DNA of 64,000 bases from Niallia sp. XMNu-256 (GTDB lineage Bacteria > Bacillota > Bacilli > Bacillales > Cytobacillaceae): contig NZ_CP137636.1 of NCBI RefSeq assembly GCF_036670015.1, forward strand, positions 2,272,501 through 2,336,500, read 5' to 3'. The position numbers and the translations under genes are program-made. Position 1 is the stretch's first letter. The number at the start of each line of letters is the position of its first letter. Below, in pieces: positions 35,191 through 43,705 of this stretch. The notes beneath the pieces were generated by a model that was not told the origin of the DNA, ran no database searches, and was given only the letters and a program-made list of their open reading frames with translations.

Positions 35191-35403
35191 TTTAAAAAGC
35201 TCCTTTTCAATAGCCTATGTTTAATTTGTCTTTTTTTAACCAAAGTTATTCTTTAGAAAAAAGATTTCTATCTTTATCGTTTAGCCTGCTGATTGTGAGT
35301 TTTAATTCTTCAAGTACTACCTCAGTATGATCAACAGAACTCTTTTTCTTCCTCAATCCGCTATACTTCATGTTGAACTAAAGGATCGCTGTTAAAACTT
35401 TCA

Positions 35404-35432
35404 TTGCATTTATTCTGATTCTGTTATATTAT
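35404..35432 (+). promoter_or_regulatory. SigA promoter of dapA leader
   Basis: TTGCAT, 17 bases, TATTAT; about 45 bases upstream of the lysine aptamer. Confidence 0.6.
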
Positions 35433-35475
35433 TAATCTAATTACATAAATTTTCTTATTTCAATTAACTTGAAGT

Positions 35476-35650
35476 AAGGATAGAGGCGCAGATGCCATTA
35501 GTACATTATGTTGAGGATAATGAGGTCCGATGATCTTAATGGAAAGGGGTATTTGCCGAAGCTGACAGAGACTCATTTATCTCGAAGCTGGTTCTGTTAT
35601 TGAATAAGTACAGAATTGTCATATAGGAAACTATATGGAGGGCTATCTTA
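35476..35650 (+). ncRNA. Lysine riboswitch (L box)
   Basis: AGGATAGAGGCGCAGATGCC, then TTAGTA, GGAAAGGGGTATTTGCCGAA, CTGACAGAG, CGAAGCTGG and ATAGGAAACTATATGGAGG are the conserved blocks of the L box. The ends AAGGATAG (35476-35483) and CTATCTT (35643-35649) form helix P1. A hairpin GCAACAATG...CGTTGTTGC follows near 35686-35710 and probably serves as terminator. It lies before dapA, a lysine-pathway gene, so high lysine should shut the gene down. Confidence 0.92.
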
Positions 35651-35775
35651 CGCACAGGAACAGAAATATGTTTCTATTGCAACAATGTAACCCTCGTTGT
35701 TGCTTATTTGCGTTACCTAAAATAATGCCCTTCTCCCTCTATTTGATAAAAAATTTTAAAGGATGTGGAGAAGTA

Positions 35776-36666
35776 ATGAATTTTGGAGAAATTTTAACAG
35801 CTATGGTGACGCCATTTGATGAGCATGGTGATATTGATTTTAATGCAACTAGAAACTTGGTTAGTCATTTAATTGATAATGGTTCAGATGGATTAGTTGT
35901 GGCTGGAACAACAGGAGAATCTCCTACATTATCAACTGAAGAAAAGGTTGAATTATTTAAGTTTGTCGTTGATATCGTTGATAACCGTGTACCAGTTATT
36001 GCGGGTACAGGATCTTATAATACAAAAGCCTCTATTGAATTGACACGTTTAGCTGAAAAAGTGGGCGTCGATGGAGTTTTACTTGTCGTTCCTTATTATA
36101 ATAAACCTTCACAAGAAGGCTTATATCAACATTTTAAAGCAATTGCTGAATCAACTTCCTTACCATGTGTGCTGTATAATATTCCTGGTCGTAGTGTCAT
36201 CAATATGTCAGTTGAAACAACGATTCGCCTTGCACAAATTCCAAATATCGTATCTATTAAAGATGCCAGCAGTAATTTGGATGATATGGCAGAAATTATT
36301 GAACATACACCAGAAAATTTTACGGTATACAGTGGAGATGACAGTGTTACTTTACCATTACTATCAATTGGCGGAACTGGGGTAATCTCAGTTGCTTCTC
36401 ATATCGTTGGAAATGAAATGAAAGAGATCATTTCAAAATTTAAAGCTGGGAACTATCAAGAAGCTGCTGCTATTCATCGTCGTCTGCTTCCTGTTTTTAA
36501 TGGATTATTTACATCTCCAAATCCAACACCAGTTAAAGCTGCGTTAAGTCTTAAAGGAATTCCTGTGGGTGATGTCCGTTTGCCTTTAGTTCCTTTAACT
36601 GAAGAAGAAATCGAGACTTTAAAGATTACATTAGAAAAAGCGAATGTCTTAATGAAGGTTAATTAA
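35776..36666 (+). CDS. dapA: 4-hydroxy-tetrahydrodipicolinate synthase
   Basis: A 296-residue enzyme that condenses pyruvate with aspartate semialdehyde, the first committed step to lysine, diaminopimelate and spore dipicolinate. GTTGESPTL at 44-52 gives the Thr pair, Tyr134 and Arg139 lie in LYNIPGRS, and the Schiff-base Lys162 is in IKDASS. I chose the ATG at 35776 behind GTGGAG; the frame extends upstream into the riboswitch, which is not coding. Lone position with its own lysine riboswitch suggests a biosynthetic paralogue separate from the asd-dapG-dapA cluster of Bacilli. Confidence 0.95.
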   Translation: MNFGEILTAMVTPFDEHGDIDFNATRNLVSHLIDNGSDGLVVAGTTGESPTLSTEEKVELFKFVVDIVDNRVPVIAGTGSYNTKASIELTRLAEKVGVDGVLLVVPYYNKPSQEGLYQHFKAIAESTSLPCVLYNIPGRSVINMSVETTIRLAQIPNIVSIKDASSNLDDMAEIIEHTPENFTVYSGDDSVTLPLLSIGGTGVISVASHIVGNEMKEIISKFKAGNYQEAAAIHRRLLPVFNGLFTSPNPTPVKAALSLKGIPVGDVRLPLVPLTEEEIETLKITLEKANVLMKVN

Positions 36667-36671
36667 TTTTA

Positions 36672-36710
36672 AGAAAGGCCCATTACCTGAGGATAATGGG
36701 CCTTTCTCAT
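36672..36710. terminator. dapA terminator
   Basis: AGAAAGGCCCATTA and TAATGGGCCTTTCT form a perfect 14-bp stem followed by CATTTT. Confidence 0.85.
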
Positions 36711-36732
36711 TTTATCAAACCATCCATTTCAA

Positions 36733-36924
36733 TTAAGAAAAAAAGCGAATATAAATACCTAGGGCAATAAAACCTAAGATGATTACAACCCCATACATGA
36801 TCGTTAAATTTGTATAATTTTTTTTGGTTGAACTGCTATAGTTTGCATCTCCTTTACCCGCAACCAATATGGTAGAAACAGCGGATATAACGATAAGTGC
36901 AACAATTAAAATATACATAGTCAT
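36733..36924 (-). CDS. Small two-TM membrane protein
   Basis: A 63-residue protein with two hydrophobic segments (residues about 3-22 and 42-60) joined by a polar loop GKGDANYSSSTKKNYTN. ATG follows GGGGTG at good spacing. No family was recognised. Confidence 0.6.
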   Translation of the reverse strand: MTMYILIVALIVISAVSTILVAGKGDANYSSSTKKNYTNLTIMYGVVIILGFIALGIYIRFFS

Positions 36925-37058
36925 TTTGTTTCACCCCAAATTTTTATTAATATTTATCTCTACATTAACTTATATAATAATCATAACATTTTAAATAAAA
37001 TGAATATAGCGATAAGTAATTTTTAAATTGCTATGTTAATTAAATAATAGTACAAAAA

Positions 37059-37102
37059 AACTTCCATTAACCGGATATCTTTTCCCGGCTAAATGGAAGT
37101 TT
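37059..37102 (-). terminator. Terminator of small gene 37110
   Basis: AACTTCCATT...CCGG and CCGG...AATGGAAGTT form a stem of about 15 bp; the minus strand ends in seven T. Confidence 0.8.
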
Positions 37103-37109
37103 TTATCTT

Positions 37110-37259
37110 TTAGCTTTCCAAATCTGTTCGTTTACCTGGCTCTTCTTTACCGTTTGTTGAATTTCCTGTAGTAGCTGTATAACCTACTCGATAGCGAAAG
37201 TCCTTTTTTCCTTTTAAAGCTTTTGGCATCATATATTGTTCATTCCCTCTTTTTGGCAT
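37110..37259 (-). CDS. Small basic hypothetical protein
   Basis: A 49-residue basic protein, MPKRGNEQYMMPKALKGKKD...KRTDLES. I chose the ATG at 37257-37259, with GGGAGG upstream; the upstream extension of the frame is repeat copy C and not coding. Gly/Lys/Arg-rich composition without membrane segments recalls small spore-associated Bacillus proteins, but no family was recognised. Confidence 0.6.
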   Translation of the reverse strand: MPKRGNEQYMMPKALKGKKDFRYRVGYTATTGNSTNGKEEPGKRTDLES

Positions 37260-37311
37260 GCCTCTTCCTCCCTCGTTTTTGATAAGAGATAACCCTTTTT
37301 TACTATTCCCT

Positions 37312-37524
37312 ATAAAGTAAACTTCCATCTGTGGGGGTTTTCTTTCATCCCCCACTCATCGTTAGTCACGCAGAGCCTGATTGATTTATCTAAGGGCTAA
37401 AGCCCATAGTTAAATCTTATTTCACCAATCGGTGCTTTACGGACAGTTGATCCCCCACCTATCTTCTTTTATCATACTTAAAATTGTGAGGTGGAGGTCT
37501 TACTACCCGTTAAGCCTGTAAATT
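37312..37524 (+). repeat. Structured intergenic repeat, copy C (different middle domain)
   Basis: Left end ATAAAGTAAACTTCCAT, right end CCCGTTAAGCCTGTAAA. The 3' domain (from GCTTTACGG) differs from copy A at roughly ten positions over about 85 bases. The 5' hairpin is GTGGGGG/CCCCCAC. The middle shares only TTAGT and CACGCAGA with copy A and then carries another hairpin, GATTTA...GGGCTAAAGCCC...TAAATC. The right end encodes the last residues and stop of the gene at 37510. Confidence 0.8.
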
Positions 37525-37818
37525 AGAAGCTTCTTTAATTTTATCTCTAATACTTTCTAGTTCTTCTAAAGGAAGTTTTTCTAATGAATTTTTTATTTCT
37601 TCTTCAATTTTCTTTCTATTTCGCTCCCGATATTGATCCCACCAATCCCTGAGACCTTCTGTGTTATTGAGCAAATATTCAATATCGATCTCCTCTACTT
37701 CTTCATCTGATAAATAATCGAGGACAGCTGCTAACATATTATTTAAATGTTCGACTTCATCTTGTTTGTTATTTTTTTCATCTAGTGAACCTTCTGGATC
37801 CGACTGTTTTCTTGCCAT
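37510..37818 (-). CDS. Acidic helical hypothetical protein
   Basis: A 102-residue charged, helical protein with VEHLNNMLAAVLDYLSDEEV near 22-41 and a Lys/Glu-rich helix at the end. No family was recognised. ATG follows GAGGGGTA. The final codons (LQA) and TAA are read from the right end of repeat copy C, so the natural C-terminus may have been replaced. Confidence 0.6.
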   Translation of the reverse strand: MARKQSDPEGSLDEKNNKQDEVEHLNNMLAAVLDYLSDEEVEEIDIEYLLNNTEGLRDWWDQYRERNRKKIEEEIKNSLEKLPLEELESIRDKIKEASNLQA

Positions 37819-37910
37819 TTCAGTACCCCTCGTTTTTCTGTTAATATATGCAGTTTTGGTATAAGTAAACGTGGAGGTTACAAAATATAGTGAAAGGGCG
37901 TGATGTGTTA

Positions 37911-38343
37911 ATGAGGAATGATATTGTTATTGAGGAATTGAATACCCTTTTAAGAGGAACATTTATGGGGATACGTTCTCTGGAGCATTTTATCCAAAAA
38001 GTTGAAGATCAAGATTTAAAGAAAACATTTCAGTCAATGCAGCAGGATCATAAATTAATTAAATGCTAGCATCATCGCTGAGCGGATTCAGGATTTGGGT
38101 GGAGTCCCTGCAGATGATGAGGGTGTAACAGGCTCAATGCATAGTTATATGCATAAAATGATGCTTAGTAATGACCAGGAGAGGATTTTAAAGGATGCCA
38201 TTAAAGGTTTTGAGCAATTTGGTGTTCAGTATTCCGAAGAGCTTGTTAGAGGGGATCTAGATAAAAATAGTAGACAAATTGCCGAGGATGTAATTGATAC
38301 GAGTCGTAGGCATGCAGATCAGTTGAAAAACTTTATACATTAG
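37911..38343 (+). pseudogene. DUF2383 four-helix (ferritin-like) gene, frameshifted
   Basis: The ATG at 37911 starts MRNDIVIEELNTLLRGTFMG and runs to QQDHKLIKC then TAG. The rest, NASIIAERIQDLGGVPADDE to a stop at 38341-38343, continues in another frame. At 38055-38062 the sequence TTAATTAA holds a four-base tandem duplication; removing one TTAA restores HKLNASIIAERI and a full protein of about 143 residues. DUF2383 proteins form small helical bundles and are often made in sporulating Bacilli. Confidence 0.8.
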
Positions 38344-38349
38344 GAATAG

Positions 38350-38386
38350 TTCGGACTGCTTAATAAATTAAATTGTGCAGTCCGAA
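38350..38386 (+). terminator. Hairpin after DUF2383 pseudogene
   Basis: TTCGGACTGC and GCAGTCCGAA pair perfectly over 10 bp; the following sequence is AT-rich without a clean T-run. Confidence 0.5.
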
Positions 38387-38424
38387 TATAATTTGAATTA
38401 CTAATGGTATCTCCAGGGATTAAG

Positions 38425-38522
38425 ATAAAGCGAAAATTTCATTAGTGGGATTTTCTTTTATGCTCTTCCTATTTACTCAGAATCTTGTGGGGGGGGTGAC
38501 AGCACATTTGGCCAGATAAGAG
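38425..38522 (+). repeat. Structured intergenic repeat, copy D (decayed)
   Basis: GATAAAGCGAAAATTTCATT and AGTGGGATTTTCTTT match the left end of the family loosely. TTCCTATTTACTCAGAATCT then GTGGGGGGGGTGACAGCA match the 3' domain of copy B loosely. GGCCAGATAAGAG replaces the right end. No stem is intact. Confidence 0.5.
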
Positions 38523-38560
38523 ATAAGAGATCATAGTCATTTATAATAAAACCTTACTCT

Positions 38561-40006
38561 TTATTCCAGCTTCAATAATGCATCAGCAAAGCGCAAAACA
38601 GCTTCTCTCATCTCTTCTTTTTTTAATCGTGCATAGGTAAACCGAGCATATCCATTCGGGGCCCCGTATACACTGCCAGGCATATAAAGAAATTTATTTT
38701 TGATCGCCTCATCTACTAATCGATGATCATCGACTTTCCCGTTCATTTTACACCAAATAAACAAGCCTCCAGATGGAATGGTAAAGCTTATTCGATCTCC
38801 TAATATCTCTTTCAATACCAAGGCCATTTCATTTCTTCGTTCTAATAATTCTTCTCGTAGACGCTGGAGATGGTTCTCATATTGTGATGATTGTAAAATT
38901 TTTGTCGCAATCAATTGTGGAAAAATACTTAAGCCAAAATCAATTTGATGCCGAGCATCTGAGAGACGATTAATAACTGATTGGGGGCCAATCACCCAAC
39001 CTACTCGCAAACTTGAAGCAACCACTTTAGATAAAGATCCAACATAAAGCACATTCCCACTTTGATCAATCGATTTAAGTGGAAATTGTTTCTCCCCTTC
39101 CAAGGATATTAAACTAACCGGATCATCCTCAACAATTGGAATCCCGTATCGAGCGGAAATCTCCAAAACTTTCATTCGTCTTGATTCCGAAAGCACGGTC
39201 CCTGTTGGACTTTGGAAAGTGGGATTTAAAAAGATCATACGAATTTGATATTTTTCATACAATTTCACAATATCATCCGGATTTATGCCATCTTTATCAA
39301 CCTGTAAACCATAAATGCGCACACCAGCTGATTGAAACAGTGGCAACGAATAACTATAAGAAGGTGCTTCAATGGCAACGGCATCCCCAGGATTTAATAG
39401 ACACTGTGTGATCAGATATAGGGCCTGTTGTGCTCCGGATGTCACTAGAACCGAAGAACTCGTTGTATTAATACCATGTTCTTTTTTGACATAGGATGCA
39501 ATAGCTTCTCTGAACAGAGGATGGCCTTGTTGATGGACAGATCCCAATTCGCTTGAAACCATTTGACCTGTGAATGATGATTGCAAAAGGCTGTTGGGAA
39601 ACAAATCTGACGACAATTCACCACTAGCTAAATTAAAGCCATCTCTCATTTGTTTAGCTTCATCACGAATTTTCTTAATTAAAGGATAAGTGGGGATAAA
39701 CGAGCCACTTTCAATATACCTTCTCCAATTTGTAACCCCTTTTGGAAGGATCCCCCACTTATGTGTACTAACACGTGTGCCGCTCCCTTTTTTTCTCTCA
39801 ACCAATCCGGATGCCTGTAGTTCATCATAGACATGGGCAATTGTCATCCGATTGACACTTAGCTCCTGAGCTAATTTCCGTTCTGATGGCAGCAAACTGC
39901 CAGGCGGAAACTCTCCATAAGCAATTCTTTCCTCAATAATTTCATAGATTTGTTGATAGAGTGGTTTGTCTGCCTTTCGATTCAATGTCCATTCCACTTC
40001 TGTCAC
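38561..40006 (-). CDS. MocR-type GntR/aminotransferase regulator
   Basis: A 481-residue transcription regulator. Residues 1-75 are a GntR winged helix (KPLYQQIYEIIEERIAYGEF, LAQELSVNRMTIAHVYDEL). Residues about 115-480 are a class-I aminotransferase fold with VLVTSGAQQALYL, EDDPVSL and the PLP lysine in GSLSKVVASSLRVGW. MocR proteins bind PLP or an amino compound as effector. The GTG start at 40004-40006 lies close to AAAGGA; a second GTG four codons on is possible. It is divergent from benE, which it may control. Confidence 0.9.
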   Translation of the reverse strand: MTEVEWTLNRKADKPLYQQIYEIIEERIAYGEFPPGSLLPSERKLAQELSVNRMTIAHVYDELQASGLVERKKGSGTRVSTHKWGILPKGVTNWRRYIESGSFIPTYPLIKKIRDEAKQMRDGFNLASGELSSDLFPNSLLQSSFTGQMVSSELGSVHQQGHPLFREAIASYVKKEHGINTTSSSVLVTSGAQQALYLITQCLLNPGDAVAIEAPSYSYSLPLFQSAGVRIYGLQVDKDGINPDDIVKLYEKYQIRMIFLNPTFQSPTGTVLSESRRMKVLEISARYGIPIVEDDPVSLISLEGEKQFPLKSIDQSGNVLYVGSLSKVVASSLRVGWVIGPQSVINRLSDARHQIDFGLSIFPQLIATKILQSSQYENHLQRLREELLERRNEMALVLKEILGDRISFTIPSGGLFIWCKMNGKVDDHRLVDEAIKNKFLYMPGSVYGAPNGYARFTYARLKKEEMREAVLRFADALLKLE

Positions 40007-40017
40007 CGTCCTTTAGT

Positions 40018-40210
40018 CAAATTCGCCCCGTCGAATTTGCGCCCGGATTTTTATCACGCTTCAAAGCACCACATCCTGTGGTTTCGCCTTACTAGGACGT
40101 CCTGTCCGTCGTCGAGCTGGCTTGATAAAATACCTCTAAAAAATCCGTGGCATCCGCCGGAGGCTTAACTTCATTGTGCAAGGGTGTGAACCCCTGCACA
40201 ATAAAGTTAA
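40018..40210. repeat. Block of nested palindromes between divergent genes
   Basis: CAAATTCG (40018-40025)/CGAATTTG (40032-40039). CGGATTTTT (40044-40052)/AAAAATCCG (40139-40147) enclose TTTTATCACGC (40049-40059)/GCTTGATAAAA (40120-40130), with CCACA/TGTGG (40069-40081) inside. TTAACTT and ATTGTGCA (40165-40180) pair with TGCACAAT and AAGTTAA (40195-40210). The block is richer in GC than its surroundings and has no coding frame. Confidence 0.6.
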
Positions 40211-40337
40211 AGTGGATTAGTAGGACTACATCCAACTGGATGAGTACAACGATACTTTTTTAAATTATCATAATAATTAAAGAGTAACACGGAAATGGTG
40301 AAAGGTAAAACCGACAGATATTAAGGGGGCCATTAGA

Positions 40338-41579
40338 TTGAGTTTTAAAACAAATGTAAGTGAGCTACGAAAGAATTTAAATATTAATACCGTTAGTGCT
40401 GGCTTAGTAGCATCAATTTTTGGATGCACAGGACCTGCTTTAATCATCATTGGCGGAGCGACAAACGGGGGGTTAACATATAGTCAGACAATTAGTTGGT
40501 TGTTTGCCGTTTATTTTTTTAGTGGCATCCTTGGAATGATTTTAACTTTAAATTTTCGTCAACCAATTTCAGGAGCTCATTCGATAGCAGGTGCTGTGTT
40601 AGTTGCGGGTGCGTTGACACATTTTTCGATCAATGAAGCTATCGGTGCCTATTTAATTGCCCATATTATCGTTATATTGCTTGGATTTACAGGGTTGATT
40701 GATAAAGTGATGAAATGGATTCCTGTACCAATAGTCATGGGGATGATTGTCGGTGTGATGATTCGATTTGCAACCGAAATGATTACATCTGTAACGATTT
40801 CGCCTCTATTAGCAGGTGTATCGATCCTCGTATTCCTATTATCAACAAAATTCTTTAAAAAAGTGCCACCTGTTTTAACAACTTTAATTGCAGCGATTAT
40901 TTTAGCAATTGTTACGAATCAATTCCAATTTCAGGGTGCAGGAGATTTATTTGTTTTACCACAAGTCATTATGCCATCCTTTAGTTTGGATGCGATCGTT
41001 TCGATTGGAATCCCATTAGCATTATTGATTATTTGTACAGAAAATGCCCAGGCATCAGGGGTTTTAATTGCGCAAGGATATAAGCCGCCAAATTCAGCAA
41101 TGGCTGTGTATGGGTCCACTGTTGGCTTAATTGCTTCCTTTTTTGGAGCACACGCCATTAACATTGCCGGTCCGATGACAGCCATATGTTCGGCAAAAGA
41201 AGTAGGTCCAAAAGAAGGTCGATATGCGGCATCTTTTGCAAATGGGGCTTTCTTTTCAGCGTTCGGTTTGTTTGCTTCAATGGTCGTCCCGTTTGTAGTT
41301 GCTATGCCAGGAGTGATTGTAACTGTCATTGCAGGACTTGCTATGCTAGGTGTGCTGATTAATTCACTTAAAACTGCCTTTTCCGATAATAAGTTTCAAA
41401 TGGGTGCATTTTTCGCCTTAATTATTGGAATGTCAGGTGTAAGCTTTTTCAATATTAGTGCTCCTCTTTGGGCAATTATTGGAAGTTTAATCGTATCGTT
41501 CATTGTTGAAAAGGATCATTTTGTTTTGAAAGCGAAGGCAGAGAAGAAACGGAAGGTAAGTGTTGAAACAAGCGCTTAA
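40338..41579 (+). CDS. benE: BenE family benzoate/H+ symporter
   Basis: A 413-residue polytopic transporter with about twelve hydrophobic segments. The N-terminal NTVSAGLVASIFGCTGPALI (about 17-36) and RQPISGAHSIAGAVLVAGAL near 75-95 are typical of BenE. AQASGVLIAQGYKPP and the INIAGPMTAICSAKEVGP signature lie near 237-295. Members import benzoate with protons, though Bacillus homologues may carry other compounds. The start is TTG behind AAGGGGG. The divergent MocR regulator is a likely controller. Confidence 0.88.
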   Translation: MSFKTNVSELRKNLNINTVSAGLVASIFGCTGPALIIIGGATNGGLTYSQTISWLFAVYFFSGILGMILTLNFRQPISGAHSIAGAVLVAGALTHFSINEAIGAYLIAHIIVILLGFTGLIDKVMKWIPVPIVMGMIVGVMIRFATEMITSVTISPLLAGVSILVFLLSTKFFKKVPPVLTTLIAAIILAIVTNQFQFQGAGDLFVLPQVIMPSFSLDAIVSIGIPLALLIICTENAQASGVLIAQGYKPPNSAMAVYGSTVGLIASFFGAHAINIAGPMTAICSAKEVGPKEGRYAASFANGAFFSAFGLFASMVVPFVVAMPGVIVTVIAGLAMLGVLINSLKTAFSDNKFQMGAFFALIIGMSGVSFFNISAPLWAIIGSLIVSFIVEKDHFVLKAKAEKKRKVSVETSA

Positions 41580-41598
41580 ACAGTTTAATTTCACTTTA

Positions 41599-41640
41599 AA
41601 GATGTCACGATCTTTTATAAATCATGGCATCTTCATTTTC
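41599..41640 (+). terminator. benE terminator
   Basis: AAGATGTCACGAT and ATCATGGCATCTT form a 13-position stem with one wobble and one mismatch, followed by CATTTT. Confidence 0.55.
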
Positions 41641-41705
41641 ACTTTACTAGCAGGTTTTCACTTTTCAATTGCAATTTATTTTTCTGTTTTTAAGTAAAAT
41701 ACTCT

Positions 41706-41734
41706 TTGACAAACATATAATATTGATGTAATTT
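41706..41734 (+). promoter_or_regulatory. guaC promoter
   Basis: TTGACA, 17 bases, TAATTT, about 65 bases upstream of the guaC start. Confidence 0.65.
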
Positions 41735-41744
41735 AAATAATATA

Positions 41745-41779
41745 CGAACAATATTATGTGTTAAACATTAAAATATTCG
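41745..41779. promoter_or_regulatory. Candidate PurR box pair
   Basis: TATACGAACAAT carries the CGAAC core of a PurBox. AATATTCG at 41772-41779, in inverted orientation, is a weaker second half. The pair overlaps the expected start of transcription. guaC belongs to the PurR regulon in B. subtilis. The spacing of 25 bases between cores is near, not exactly at, the usual value. Confidence 0.4.
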
Positions 41780-41798
41780 TGTTTAGGAGTGCGTACAT

Positions 41799-42785
41799 AT
41801 GATGGATACCGTTTTCGATTATGAAGATATACAATTAATACCAGCAAAATGTATTGTGAACAGCCGCTCAGAATGTGATACGAGCGTTACTTTGGGGGGA
41901 CGTACCTTTAGACTGCCGGTTGTTCCGGCAAATATGCAAACCATTATTGATGAGAAAATCGCTGTTTATTTAGCCCAAAATGGGTATTTCTATATTATGC
42001 ATCGTTTTAATCCTGAGAAACGAATTGCTTTTATTAAAGATATGAGCGCTCGCGAGTTATACTCTTCTATTTCTGTTGGGGTGAAGCGAGAAGAATATGA
42101 TTTCATTCAACAAGTTGTGAATGAAGGACTTAAACCAGATTACATTACAATTGATATTGCTCATGGTCATTCAGAAAGTGTCATTAAAATGATTAAACAT
42201 ATCAAATCCCATTTACCACAAAGCTTTATCATCGCTGGGAATGTAGGAACACCAGAGGCCGTTCGAGAGCTTGAAAATTCTGGTGCCGATGCAACGAAAG
42301 TCGGGATCGGACCAGGTAAAGTATGTATTACGAAAATTAAAACAGGATTTGGAACAGGAGGTTGGCAATTAGCTGCACTTCGTTGGTGTGCCAAAGCCGC
42401 AAGTAAACCCGTAATAGCAGATGGTGGGATTCGTACTCATGGGGATATTGCGAAATCCGTACGCTTCGGGGCAACTATGGTCATGATTGGTTCATTATTT
42501 GCTGGTCATGAAGAATCTCCTGGTGAAACATATTCAAAAGATGGAAAACGTTATAAAGAATACTTTGGATCTGCATCAGAGTTCCAAAAGGGTGAGAAGA
42601 AAAATGTTGAGGGCAAGAAAATGTATGTAGAATACAAAGGTCCATTACAAGATACGTTAACCGAAATGGAACAAGACCTTCAATCTTCCATATCCTATGC
42701 TGGTGGAAATAAATTAAGTGCAATTCGTAATGTGGATTATGTTGTTGTGAAAAATTCAATCTTTAATGGGGATCGTGTTTATTAA
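41799..42785 (+). CDS. guaC: GMP reductase
   Basis: A 328-residue enzyme that deaminates GMP to IMP with NADPH, linking guanine and adenine nucleotide pools. The IMPDH/GMPR barrel is well conserved: [14 protein letters not shown] at 5-18, IDIAHGHS at 118-125 and the catalytic Cys176 in [31 protein letters not shown] and [15 protein letters not shown] follow. The protein is very close to B. subtilis GuaC (YumD) over its length. ATG with AGGAGTG. A hairpin terminator follows. Control by PurR is likely. Confidence 0.97.
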   Translation: MMDTVFDYEDIQLIPAKCIVNSRSECDTSVTLGGRTFRLPVVPANMQTIIDEKIAVYLAQNGYFYIMHRFNPEKRIAFIKDMSARELYSSISVGVKREEYDFIQQVVNEGLKPDYITIDIAHGHSESVIKMIKHIKSHLPQSFIIAGNVGTPEAVRELENSGADATKVGIGPGKVCITKIKTGFGTGGWQLAALRWCAKAASKPVIADGGIRTHGDIAKSVRFGATMVMIGSLFAGHEESPGETYSKDGKRYKEYFGSASEFQKGEKKNVEGKKMYVEYKGPLQDTLTEMEQDLQSSISYAGGNKLSAIRNVDYVVVKNSIFNGDRVY

Positions 42786-42796
42786 TCTCCTTCATC

Positions 42797-42831
42797 GGGA
42801 CAAAGATTTATTTCCTTGTCCCTCATTTTTT
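42797..42831 (+). terminator. guaC terminator
   Basis: GGGACAA and TTGTCCC pair over 7 bp with an AT-rich loop, followed by TCATTTTTT. Confidence 0.75.
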
Positions 42832-42840
42832 AAAAAGATA

Positions 42841-43491
42841 TTATTTAAACTTTTCGGGGAATTGCTTTACAATCCCATTTGTTAAAAAATCTCCCATTTC
42901 GATAAGATGTTCTTCATTTAAATCTGCTGTACGAATGTCCTCAGCCCACTCTTTTTTCAACCTGTGAGTTACTTCATCCGTTGTAAACTTTAAATGAGTA
43001 TAGAACATATTTTGTAAATCCTGTTTAGACCAATTTGGGTTGGCGCTGGCAAGAAATTCAACAATTTCATCGGCATTTCTTAACCATTCTTTATTGTATT
43101 TATTTACGTTTGCTTGATCTCCTTTTTGGGCTGCTTCAATAATTTGACCAGCAATGACAATATGTTCTTTTAATAAGTCCGTTAATTTATTTCCTGCTTC
43201 TTCACCATAATAAGGTTTAATTATATTCCCTATCTCAACCTGATTTTGAAGCAAACGTTCTAATACATCCTTTTGGTCAGCAAGATCGGCTAGTTTGCTT
43301 ACAATCAGACTTCTCGTCCACCAGGCATGTTCAATCCATAGCTTCTGAAACCCATACTTTAATTTAATAACGGACTCGTTTAAACATTCCTCGTTTGTTG
43401 AAGGGGTTTGCTCCTCTGCCCCCACAATTGCTGTTGTATTCATTAAAGCCACTGAAAAGATCATCATTACTAAGATTAATTTTTTCCTCAA
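42841..43491 (-). CDS. Exported helical protein of unknown function
   Basis: A 216-residue protein with a clear signal peptide (MRKKLILVMMIFSVALMNTT, cleavage near AIVGA-EE), so it is secreted. The mature part is all-helical, with EHAWWTRSLIVSKLADLADQ near 55-74 and later ANPNWSKQDLQNMFYTHLKF. This recalls secreted Bacillus proteins sometimes mislabelled as glycosyltransferases; I would not assign that activity, since no catalytic motif is visible. TTG or ATG starts nearby were not preferred because the listed one precedes the signal peptide directly. Monocistronic. Confidence 0.7.
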   Translation of the reverse strand: MRKKLILVMMIFSVALMNTTAIVGAEEQTPSTNEECLNESVIKLKYGFQKLWIEHAWWTRSLIVSKLADLADQKDVLERLLQNQVEIGNIIKPYYGEEAGNKLTDLLKEHIVIAGQIIEAAQKGDQANVNKYNKEWLRNADEIVEFLASANPNWSKQDLQNMFYTHLKFTTDEVTHRLKKEWAEDIRTADLNEEHLIEMGDFLTNGIVKQFPEKFK

Positions 43492-43640
43492 GAATATAAT
43501 CTCCTTTACTAGCTTTTTAAATTTTAATTTTAGTATCTATTTCTTTTTCTTGCTTATACCCTCTCCTTCAAAATAACCTAGCATTTAGTTGACATAATAA
43601 TATTATTGGCAATTTAAAGACTTCATTTTATCCTATAAAT

Positions 43641-43667
43641 AAAAAAGCACCTGAGCATTAAGGTGCT
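43641..43667 (-). terminator. Terminator of universal stress protein gene
   Basis: AGCACCT and AGGTGCT pair perfectly; on the minus strand a six-T run follows. Confidence 0.85.
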
Positions 43668-43705
43668 GTTTGAAAAAGTAATATTTATGTCAACTTTATC
43701 TTATC

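Noticed and set aside
35635-35775. N-terminal extension of dapA
   Set aside because: The extra codons lie in the lysine riboswitch and its terminator; the ATG at 35776 has a ribosome binding site and matches DapA N-termini.
26754-37355. CCCCCAC/GTGGGGG motifs read as a CRISPR-like array
   Set aside because: Repeats are dispersed over 30 kb, without regular spacers or cas genes.
40938-41329. Large antisense frame within benE
   Set aside because: Shadow of a conserved membrane protein gene; no ribosome binding site.
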